Origin: Heracleum sosnowskyi
Lineage: Eukaryota > Streptophyta > Magnoliopsida > Apiales > Apiaceae
Assembly (NCBI GenBank): GCA_030848705.1
Contig: CM061236.1
Location: 59,291,481 to 59,355,480 of the forward strand
DNA length: 64,000 bases
Reading direction: 5' to 3'
The translations under genes and the position numbers were made by a program. The notes beneath the pieces are model-generated. The model was not told the DNA's origin and made no database searches. It worked only from the letters and a program-made list of their open reading frames with translations. Below, in pieces: positions 56,001 through 64,000 of this stretch; position 1 is the first letter of the stretch; each line of letters opens with the position of its first letter.

Positions 56001-56558
56001 ATTACGTCTGCATTTGATCAAGTGAGGCAAGAACTGTTCATCTATGTCTCAAGTGCACTTGAAGGGTCATTCACCATTTCTCTTGACCTCCTACAAAGAA
56101 GATCTCTATCTGAATTGTGGATTCTGATGAGTAAAGTAAAGAGATCTTCTTGCTTGAATGAGCTTCTATATGACCGGCTTAGAGATTCTGCTATGAAGGC
56201 CAGTCCTCAAGTTGTACATTTTCCTTATGAAGTCAAAATCTACAGAGGTACAACTTTAGAGACTGTGAGGCTGGATCCTGATTCCATGAAGCTACAGACT
56301 GCTATGCAACTGGTGAAGTTGGAGAATCTTCTTAGAACTTCTGGGTTTGCTTCTGTAGAGAAGTCTGAAGTTGCTGATATGATTTCAGACTACTGCACGG
56401 AGAAAATTCCAAGGTATGCTCAGATGAAGAATAGATTGAAGAAGATCACCACTCAACCAGTAATGCCAAGTGGTGTGGTTTCTGAAAGTGATCATGTCCT
56501 TGACAAAGATCTTCTAGTCACCTTGGCAGAAGCTGAAGAAGGTGAAATTAGAGACTAA
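53067..56558 (+). CDS. Intact 3' ORF of Sirevirus C (1,164 codons), function unknown
   Basis: Start at ATG 53067 (MDPNNFELVLNNYVGYF); the open frame begins slightly earlier at a TTG. Residues about 1-260 form a folded domain related to those in A and B (FTFNILNQQYTVTF; VVREWDLFFDTIARVFG; WYPRFLTLIINHL). About 265-600 is Ser/Thr/Pro-rich and probably disordered, with a nuclear-signal-like basic patch PLKKRKT near 358. Coiled coils occupy about 595-740. An acidic/Gly/Glu/Lys-rich linker follows to about 870. The C-terminal 270 residues are helical and charged. No signal peptide or membrane segment is visible, so an envelope role is unlikely. Alone among the Sirevirus ORFs here, it is unbroken. 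Confidence 0.88.
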   Translation: MDPNNFELVLNNYVGYFDLSKCKVERFRPWIQFLNSNTCVSYAICANALLKIDPLRMLCSSAVIAENSKSFTFNILNQQYTVTFELFCDVLHFPKDGFDPLPTDDELSQFFVNIHYQGPLQMVKLSKSFVVREWDLFFDTIARVFGNCTKTNFHCITSLNQYIAYAIVFGRRLNFAEILWNLLLNRLAHSRRDSDNGVKVRCWYPRFLTLIINHLLTAEQVELFREARFETSPTTYTKFYTRLDVSSKFQNIPVLVSPLMSHFINLPIFGEQVPQPHPVPLQVVIPNFGSSSGTSIETQVVVRADPEIVEPQSLTQVIEPYRASNTSDTQPEPTIQTSSRRVSDIPEMSVPTALSPPLKKRKTYRETTVSPSVSSQKDMDIDMATTQSLETSSQQGGSIEIRHRAMASCTESSTLPLLTMGEDIHIDDTQDTMSGEHFTFDFETVPTIVTVEVPSQASEGKSDSSPTQIESFSPLPEGTSLAPLRDFSLAVFTGESERQLDESVPEEIQYTMSNILTDSFRDRELRTPIAPPLTSLEGARVIFPAGTSTENLDRQLVVRDINQTPSETQARELSETPLRAIEVSAHTDRNTALLNQLADLQRKLQETQAENNLLKAQVVAQSTTSVSNQLGTVKDDLEGLKNNLLPRLNSIQQSQLLVASDISDLTTSNAQISESVKEIASISTKVDFILQTSDENQRFNEERMSKIEGGIEHLNEGMKHLYYMIKESHQPTVEQRTFFEGDDDDANEGGDGRERGEIRRTSEVNPRASTAQTVEDSSTKGEKEKKGEEREAGGASGRDKGKGKQSLEDIVFDDAYYYHGEQDDFHFDTSGDLEKTIPEETFGEEEVEEAANFDDWEDEAELYTPDPLFQKELKKQQAELRRKEDENAKVSDIISQKLKIQKAEHEDKQRLHSIHVKERRLDVRMKQGSKWDKAREMFDIPQRGTNNDATFLKLLEKIRIVNPDNSLYMKALKEDILRITSAFDQVRQELFIYVSSALEGSFTISLDLLQRRSLSELWILMSKVKRSSCLNELLYDRLRDSAMKASPQVVHFPYEVKIYRGTTLETVRLDPDSMKLQTAMQLVKLENLLRTSGFASVEKSEVADMISDYCTEKIPRYAQMKNRLKKITTQPVMPSGVVSESDHVLDKDLLVTLAEAEEGEIRD

Positions 56559-56810
56559 AGGCATGATGTAGTTAGCTCAACTTGTAAATGTTATATGTTT
56601 AGAGCTAGGTAAATCAAGATAGGAAAATGTATTCATATGTTCAGTCTAGAGGAACATCTATCTTGTATTTATCTTTATTGTTTGAATCTGGAAATTGTTA
56701 TATTTAATCCAGAACTTTTTATTATTTGCTTGGCTCTTAAAAGTCTTATCTTTTCTTGTTTTAGTTGAGTTATCCTCTAGAGGTATTTGGTTGTTATTGT
56801 CTAACAAACA
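56559..56810 (+). other. 3' untranslated region of Sirevirus C
   Basis: About 250 bases between the 3' ORF stop and the polypurine tract, T-rich, with no gene. Confidence 0.6.
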
Positions 56811-56823
56811 AACAGGGGGAGAT
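56811..56823 (+). other. Polypurine tract of Sirevirus C
   Basis: AACAGGGGGAGAT directly precedes the 3' LTR. Confidence 0.92.
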
Positions 56824-58138
56824 TGAAAGGCATATGTCTAGGCCTATTTGTAAACACCGAGGATTCTACTCAACTTTAATTAAGATGTAATAAGTAAATA
56901 ATAAAAATCAATTGTCACAGGAATCTCAGAAGATTATATCTGTCAAAGAATGAAGATTAAAGTCATCTACAGACTTGAAGTGATTCTACATTGAAAGAAG
57001 CTCAATTTATTGATCAAGCCTCAATGATGTATTCAAGCTCAGTGGATTTATTAAAGTGACAGAGATTTCAAGTGGTGACAGAAAAAGATACTGGTTACAG
57101 AGTTCTTGAATGAGAAGGAAGTGAATCACTACTTAAAGTCAAACAGATAAAGAACAGACATTGTCGTTAGTCACTCATGAACCAGACCGTGCATTGAGTG
57201 TCAACGTACTATTGTGTTTGTTATTTATCTAAGTTTTAAGTGATTCTGGAATTAATTGAGAAGTCAACTAATTCTATTTATTCTCTTATAAATAGTTAAT
57301 ATTATTAAGTATATTATTTATTAAATTAATTCTGCAAAGAATTAATTTAATACATAATTTATTTAGTTAATTATTTAAATTAGAATAAAAATGAACTAGG
57401 AAGACTGAGGTTTGATCTAGGAAGACTTAGTTTAATGAACTAGGAAGACTCACAAAAGAGTCTTCCCGATTGTCTTCCTAGGCAAATCAGAATCTTCCCG
57501 ATTGTCTTCCACTTGCATTCCATTGTCTTACCGAGAGTCTTCCAAGGCAAAAAGTGTTGCATTTTTGATTGTCTTCCTAGTGCATTTACAATCTGTTAAG
57601 TGCACGTGGTCTATCAAAAAGAAAAGCAATTGTATTAAAGACACAAGACAATTCGAAGACAAGCACTGATCATTATTTTCTAACAGAAGACAAAAGCAAA
57701 CAGACATTCTATTAAAAGCTCTGTCTTAAATTCCTTCAACTGCAAAGCTCTAAATTTCTGCAGGAGTATTAATTCTTGATTATTCTTAACATTTAATCCA
57801 TAAGAATTGTATCTCTTGTACTGCTTTGACTTTCTAGCGGATCATAATCCCTAGATTTTATAGCGAACTACTTTTTAGTATTCGATCCTTTTTATTACAA
57901 AAATAGATAAATTCATGTCGAATTTATTCTAGATTTGTTTTATCAAGTTCTTTGTAATCAGTGATCAAAATTGTAACACCCCTCAAGTTTAATAGAGTTT
58001 CTATTTAACTTGAATATTGTTTCAGTTTTTATTCCGCATTAATTTGTTCTAATTGGTTTAATCTTAAACGAACAAATTTCGATAAAACGGTATAGTTTGT
58101 ATTCAACCCCCCTTCTACAAACTTATCAGGACCTAACA
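56824..58138 (+). repeat. 3' LTR of Sirevirus C
   Basis: 1,315 bp, same length as the 5' LTR with about 11 substitutions (for example near 57,027, 57,129, 57,174, 57,560 and 57,864). The GGAAGACT array recurs at 57,395-57,582. Confidence 0.95.
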
Positions 58139-61107
58139 ATAGCTGTGTGTCTGTCTGCAAAGATGTCTAATGAAGAGAGCTGGAAATGGCATAAGAAGCT
58201 CTCTCATCTAAATCTGAACAACATCAATGAGTTGATTCGAAAAGATCTTGTAAGGGGACTTCCAAAATCTATACTCAGCTTAGATGGTCTATGTGATTCT
58301 TGTCAAAAGGTCAAGCAAAGGAAGTCATCTTTCAAGAGTAAGTCTGAATCTTCAGTTGTGGATCCTTATCATCTTCTTCATGTTGATCTATTTGGTCCAG
58401 TGAATGTAATGTCTCTTGGCAGAAAGAAATATGCTTTAGTCATTGTTGATGAGTACACTAGATACACCTGGGTGTACTTTCTAGCAAAGAAGGATGAAAC
58501 TGCCTTAACTCTGATGAAACATGTAAAGCTACTGGACAAAGGATCACAGTATAAAGTGAAAATTATCAGGAGTGATAATGGTACTAAATTCAGAAATGCA
58601 ATAATGGAAGAATTTTGCAAGGAAAGAGGAGTGAAGCAAGAATTTTCTGCACCATGGACTCCACAGCAGAATGGTGTAGTTGAAAGAAAGAACAGAACCT
58701 TAATCGAAACTGCCAGAACAATGCTTGATGAAGCAAAATTGCCAACTTATTTCTGGGTAGAAGCTGTTCAAACTGCTTTTTTTACTCAAAATGCTACACT
58801 GATCTACAGGCATGGGAAAACACCATATGAGATGGTGAAGAAAAAGAAACCAAACCTGAAATATTTTCATATTTTTGGGTGCAAATGCTTTGTGTTGAAA
58901 ACTCATCCTAAACAGTTGACCAAGTTTGACTTAAAAGCTGATGAAGGAATTTTTGTTGGATATCCACTGTCGACTAAAGCATTCAGAGTCTACAATTTGA
59001 GAACTAAAGTGATCATGGAATCTATACATGTGTCATTTGATGACAAGAAAATAATTGGACTTGAAGATGAAGAAAATCATGATCAACTACACTTTGAAAA
59101 TGAAGATCTAAACTCTGATGACGTAAACTCTGATGAAGCCAATCCAACAAACTCTGTTGAAGCATACTCTGAACCTCTACTGGTAAACACTGAGGAAGTT
59201 TCTCTGACAGAACAGAATAGAGAACCAGTTGAGGGGGAGCAAGAAGATACTTCTAGAACATCTCAACATGATGAATCACATTCTGGAAGTGAGTCAGCTG
59301 AAGAATCTGAAACAAACTCTGGCTCAAACTCTGAAAGTTCAAACACTGAGCAGTCCAATTCAGGGGGAGCCTCAGATAATGCAGATGATCAACAAGAAAA
59401 TCAGGAGAGCATGGATCAAGGGGGAGGATCTAATAATGGTGAAAGAAGCCACTTACCTACAACAAGAAAGTGGACACAGGCTCATACACCTGATCTGATT
59501 ATTGGAGATCCAGATGCAAGTATGAAAACAAGAAGTGCTACAGCAAATGAATGTCTGTTTCATGCATTCATATCTCAAACAGAACCAAAGAAAGTGGATG
59601 AAGCTCTTCAAGATGCTAACTGGATAACAGCAATGCAGGAGGAATTGAATGAGTTTGAAAGAAATGAAGTCTGGACACTTGTACCAAGACCCAACAACAG
59701 ATCTGTTGTTGGTACAAAGTGGGTTTTCAGGAACAAGACTGATAGTGAGGGAGTAATTACAAGGAACAAGGCTAGACTTGTGGCAAAAGGATATTCACAG
59801 CAGGAAGGAATTGACTATGATGAAACCTTTGCTCCAGTTGCAAGGTTGGAAGCCATAAGGATTTTTCTAGCATATGCTGCTCACAAGAAGTTTAAAGTAT
59901 TTCAGATGGATGTGAAGAGTGCTTTTCTCAATGGGAAACTTGAATAAGAAGTGTTTGTTGAACAACCACCAGGGTTTGTGGACCCCAAGCACCCAGACTA
60001 TGTCTACAGGCTTGACAAAGCACTTTATGGACTAAAGCAGGCACCTAGAGCATGGTATGAAACTCTTGCTCAATTTCTTTTAGAAAGTGGGTTCACTAGA
60101 GGTATAATTGATAAAACCTTGTTCTATTTCAATACTGGTAATGATTTGCTTTTAGTTCAAATCTATGTGGATGATATAATCTTTGGGTCTACTAATGATA
60201 AACTCTGTAAGAAGTTTGCCAAGCTTATGCAGTCCAGGTACCAAATGAGCATGATGAGAGAGCTTAGTTATTTTTTAGGCTTGCAGGTAAAGTAAACAGA
60301 TGATGGAATTTTTATCAATCAAGAAAAATATACCAGAAATCTACTTAAGAAATTTGGTATGCTTGATAGTTCATCTGCAACAACTCATATGGCAACTGCA
60401 ACAAAGCTAGACAAAGACATAGGAGCTTCAGTAGATATGACAAACTACAAAGGCATGATAGGGTCTCTTCTTTATCTGACTACAAGTAGACCAGACATCA
60501 TGTATGCAACCTGTCTTTGTGCAAGATTTCAAGCTGATCCCAGAGAGCCTCATCTAAAAGCTGTGAAGAGGATTTTCAAATATCTCAAAGGAACCATAAC
60601 CTTGGGTTTGTGGTATCCTAGAGAATCAGAGTTTAAGCTTGTCGGTTACTCTGATGCAGACTTTGCAGGTTGTAAGATTGACAGAAAGAGCACCATTGGA
60701 AGCTGTCAATTTCTAGGTGACAGACTAGTTTCTTGGTACAGCAAGAAACAGAAATCAATTTCTACATCCACTGCTGAAGCAGAGTATATTGCTGCTGGTA
60801 GCTGTTGTGCACAGATTTTGTGGATGAAGAATCAATTGCTGGATTATGGGTTAAGGTACTCTAAAATACCTATTTTCTGTGATAATCAAAGTGCTATTGC
60901 TATGACAGGAAATCCAGTACAACACTCAATGACCAAGCACATCAGCATAAGGTATCACTTTATAGGGAACATGTGGAGGGAGGAAATATTGAGCTTCATT
61001 TTGTGTCTACAGATCAACAGCTTGCAGATATCTTCACCAAGCCTTTGAGTGAAGCTACATTTACAAGACTGGTAAATGAACTAGGAATGATCTCTGGTTT
61101 CGACTAG
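58139..61107 (+). pseudogene. pol: Pol of Sirevirus B, second part (integrase, RT, RNase H)
   Basis: Resumes the frame left at 31453 after the duplicated target bases. It contains WHKKLSHLNL, the integrase Asp in HVDLFGPV, RSDNGTKF and NGVVERKNRT. A long acidic Ser/Asn linker (59,080-59,460) holds five AAACTCTG motifs and three GGGGGAG tracts. RT with YVDDIIFGST and RNase H follow. TAA at 59945-59947 and TAA at 60293-60295 interrupt RT. A one-base loss near 60,967 shifts the last RNase H codons, whose remnant ends at TAG 61105-61107. The catalytic residues are otherwise visible. Confidence 0.9.
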
Positions 61108-62414
61108 AGATACTGGTTAGACTCAAAATTAACTCTTCTGTGATATGTTGCTCATGTTTCTATGCATATGTTAAACTGTCATGCAAATCATGTTGCTAAA
61201 ACTCTATTAGCATACTCTGATGGTTAAACTCTGATGTTAAACTCTGATTGTGGTATTGTCTGAAACATAAAAACCGATGAAGAAAAAAGTATGAAGCATG
61301 ATTGTCAGTAAGTAATCATGAATCCTTCTGAGTTATATATGATCTGATCTCAAATGTGTGCAGAAACTTTACACAGCATGATACTGTCTCTATATTTATA
61401 GCATCTCTTAGTTTATTGGTCCTATACACTGAGTCTGTATTAGCTGTTTGCACTTTCTCTCATAAATGATATGCGCTGCATGATGTTAGTCTAAACTCTT
61501 ATAATTAATTGCTACTACATCACCCCCAAGCAAAAGATGCATAAACAATGCACAAATTCCTTTGAGATCATGTTGTGCCTAGGAAGACCCAGGAACTTAT
61601 TGTATGAAATAAGGGCTAAAATTTGAAATTTTTGGTGACTAGTGCCAACCACTGATTACTAGAAAATAAAAAAAAAAAAAAAAAAAATTTAGATAGGGGG
61701 TGAAAACAAATAAATACATATAAAGGTACAGAGTTTAGATGACATCATATTTTGTTTTCTAAATGAGAGTTTGGGCAACCAGTTTTTACTGATTTAATTT
61801 GTGGATCTTATGCACTTTGAGATGCTCTAAATGTTGACATTCAGTAAACTCTGCTATTCACACACAAATACTCACAACTGTGCATTTTGAGAAAAGAGAT
61901 TATTAATGAAGTTGGAGAATTGATAAACACTTATGAATTGTGTACTCTACACCGAGGTAATTTACTTTTAATCTCTGATGATTAAAATAAATAAATGTGA
62001 TTCAGACATTTCATAATTTTTAGGAACATTATTTTTGAAAATAGAGAGTATGATTGATAACGGTTTGTTGAGTTTTGAAAATGATGAAAAGTGTCTAGAA
62101 AATAGCAGTAATTAGTGCATGTTTTTACTGCGCATGCGTGTTGGAAACTACCACGATTAATGTGACAGTTACTGCATGTGTGACAATTGTCCCACTCACA
62201 CATTTCACGAGTAAGCCTGATGTGTGTCTTAATGATTAAAACTCTTCATTTTTAATTTTTGTATTTAATCATTATACACACAACGTTCATATTCTTTACA
62301 GACTTATTCAATTCACAAACATTTTCACACACACATTTTCACAAACACTTTTCTGCATCAATTATTCTCTGAAATTTCAAAGCTTATTCTCTGATAATTT
62401 TCAAATCTTTTCTA
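61108..62414 (+). promoter_or_regulatory. Spacer between pol and 3' ORF of B: AAACTCTG cluster, possible promoter
   Basis: 1.3 kb without a gene. AAACTCTG-type motifs lie at about 61,225, 61,239, 61,729 and 61,845, with looser copies nearby. A poly(A) run occupies about 61,667-61,687. Before the ATG at 62415 there is a weak TATA-like ATTATACACA (about 62,270) and a CA- and CT-rich leader (62,310-62,400). The promoter is a weaker case than in A or C. Confidence 0.4.
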
Positions 62415-64000
62415 ATGGCAACTACTGTTTTTCACTCTATTGGTCTAGAGTTCGTTCCTAACAACTATGCAGCACCATTGTCTAATGAGAACGCACCAGA
62501 GGCGTTTCATTTGCTCCAGAATTTTCTTGCTCAGTCTGATATTGGGCAAGCTCTTGTGGAGCCAGCGAAGCTTTATGGATCACAAATCAAAGCTTTCTGG
62601 GAGACGGGCGTTTATGATGATGGAGGAGAGTCTGGAACTCCTTCAATTGTTTTCGAGTTTGAAGAACAAGAGTTTGTGGTTACTCCAACCACTGTTCATG
62701 ATGCTCTTAGTTTTGAGGATTTCAATGCATACACAATCTCTGTTGGTGATGCTGAACTACAGAGAATGATGAGAGAGATTGGTTACACTGGGTCCTTGGC
62801 AAGGATTGGTCAGGTGAAGCGACCGCTCTTAAGGAAGGAATGGAGTTTTTCTTTGATTGCATAACTAGAGCGTTCGGGAAGAAATGCACAAATTGGGATG
62901 CAGTTCCAATTGACAGTCTGCAAATCGGGTATTCTCTTCTTTATGGTAATAACTTTGATTTTGCTAGACTAGTTCTTAATAACATAGGAGAAAAGATGGC
63001 AGAGAATAGAGGTGTGGTGTACTTTGCTCGTTTTTGTCAGTTAATATTTTCTGCTTGTGTAACTGGGGTTGACATTGCTGAAGATGATGTTATTCCTTCA
63101 TTTAAGTTGCATAAGAGGGTATTCTCTGATTTGACAAATAAAGATGTTAAGAAGGGAAATGTTGGGGATTTGTTACTTCCTGCTTCAGTCCAACAGTTTC
63201 TACAACCTCAACCACAACCAAACACTGAACCTCTTCAATCTACTTCTCAAAAACCAAAAGCTGGAGGTAGAACCAAGCATAGGGCTTTCAAGGCTGCTAA
63301 ACCATCAATTGATGCTGATTTACCAAGGTCTGTTGGTACTTCAAGGATAAAGAGGAGGGCAAATAGACCTCACTCTGATGCAAATGAGCTTTCACAGAAC
63401 AAAAGACGGAAGCTGGTAGCTGATTATCTATTTGATGATTTGATTCAAGATTCAACTGATTCAGTTCCAGAGAATGTTGCTCCAGATGCTGATATTGATG
63501 CTAATGTGCCAAATGAATTTGGAGCTAATACTGATGAAATGGCTGATTTTAAGGTAGAAGAGAATATTGAAGCACATCCCTCTGCAACTCTTGATTAGTT
63601 TGATAATGTTGATGTATCAGAGGATGTGGTTGAAGCTGATCCGCCTACAGTAATTCTTGATGAATCTATGGCTTCTCATACAGAGGTTTTCTCTGTTACT
63701 CACCAGGGTATTAACAAGGGTGAGGAGGTTGAACAAACATCCAAGGCAGAAGAGAATGTTGTTAACACTGCTAAAGAACCTACTGCTGAAGCTGTGGCAG
63801 AGAATGTTGTTGAGGCTGCTCAAGCAACTGAGACAATACTTGAGCACTTAAACTCTGAACATCCAGCAAATGAAGAATTTGTTTAAGACAATGTTGCTGA
63901 GAATGTATCTAATTCTTCTGGTGCAAACTCTTTGACAAAGTCTGATGATGCAGCTGATTCTACATTTTCTCCTAGGGTTTTTGGTCAACACAATCCTAAG
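62415..64000 (+). pseudogene. 3' ORF of Sirevirus B, broken, continues past window
   Basis: Starts at ATG 62415 (MATTVFHSIGLEFVPNNY). The N-terminal domain matches that of A and C (IVFEFEEQEFVVTP; FFDCITRAFGKK; VYFARFCQLIFSAC). A one-base loss near 62,845 shifts the frame; the second piece runs from 62,840 to TAG 63596-63598. The same frame goes on after that stop to TAA 63884-63886 and on to the window edge. It contains basic patches (IKRRANR; NKRRKLV, near 63,345 and 63,400) and a long acidic Glu/Val/Ala-rich region. No membrane segment is visible. Confidence 0.82.

Larger units (their letters stand above)
31454..58138 (+). mobile_element. Element C: Sirevirus (Maximus/SIRE) nested in B and carrying D
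   Basis: It has two 1,315-bp LTRs (31454-32768, 56824-58138) with TG...CA ends that differ at about 11 positions. The flanks AAAGC and ATAGC agree at four of five bases, the likely target duplication. Inside are a primer site, gag, pol split by element D, a motif-rich spacer, an intact 3' ORF of 1,164 codons and a polypurine tract. Gag-pol carries stops at 33145, 34654, 50159 and 51187 and a frameshift near 50,667. Confidence 0.93.
28170..64000 (+). mobile_element. Element B: Sirevirus (Maximus/SIRE), split by C, runs past window end
   Basis: The plus-strand order is LTR 28170-28742, primer site, gag, protease, then interruption by element C at 31454-58138, then the rest of pol, a spacer, and a 3' ORF that continues past 64,000. 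The pol frame resumes in register across the insertion. Lesions: a gag frameshift near 29,155, stops at 59945 and 60293, a frameshift near 60,967, and a frameshift plus two stops in the 3' ORF. It starts four bases from the end of Sirevirus A. Confidence 0.9.

Noticed and set aside
53067..56558. Annotation of the Sirevirus 3' ORF as an envelope protein
   Set aside because: No signal peptide, membrane helix or cysteine-rich ectodomain is visible; the basic patch and coiled coils point elsewhere.

Overview
The window is intergenic DNA of a flowering plant, almost certainly a eudicot with a large, repeat-rich genome. I see no host gene, rRNA or tRNA gene. Nearly every base can be assigned to LTR retrotransposons stacked in two nests that meet head to head near 28,165-28,170. 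The evidence for a plant is: tRNA-Met-type primer sites (TGGTATCAGAGC) after five 5' LTRs, Tekay-type chromoviral (Ty3/gypsy) pol, Sirevirus (Maximus/SIRE, Ty1/copia) gag-pol followed by a large third ORF, and plant-like TATA and leader sequences. Species cannot be fixed from the sequence.

Left nest, minus strand. Sirevirus A (about 14,249-28,165, its left end outside the window) carries a 5' LTR, broken gag, broken pol and a broken 3' ORF. A 3.28-kb solo chromovirus LTR (E, 16,610-19,893, target duplication CTTAC) sits in that 3' ORF. A second element F (LTR 12,776 to about 14,248, short non-coding internal region with three GC hairpins) truncates the visible part of the 3' ORF. Inside F or directly beside it lies T (1-11,501), a young, apparently complete chromovirus with LTRs of about 3.55 kb and one intact 1,513-residue gag-pol reading frame.

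Right nest, plus strand. Sirevirus B (28,170 to beyond 64,000) is split in pol by Sirevirus C (31,454-58,138). C is split in its integrase by D (35,867-49,303, target duplication GATGA). D has two 4,838-bp LTRs around a 3.76-kb internal region whose pol has lost the reverse transcriptase and integrase catalytic cores. LTR differences agree with the order of insertion: about 0.2-0.3 % for T and D, about 0.8 % for C.

The most interesting signal is shared by the three Sireviruses. Each is studded with its own short motif: CGTTGA(C/T) in A, AAACTCTGA in B, AGGAAGACT in C. The motifs cluster in the LTR and in the interval just upstream of the 3' ORF, and in A and B also in weakly constrained coding linkers. 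Each element also has a 3' ORF with a related N-terminal domain, basic nuclear-signal-like patches in B and C, and what looks like its own promoter and leader. This layout recalls the sequence-specific anti-silencing system known from VANDAL DNA transposons (VANC proteins and their short repeated motifs). It is a testable hypothesis, not a demonstrated function. A conserved CAGGGGGAG tract in the middle of pol, matching the 3' polypurine tract, is a second candidate cis element.
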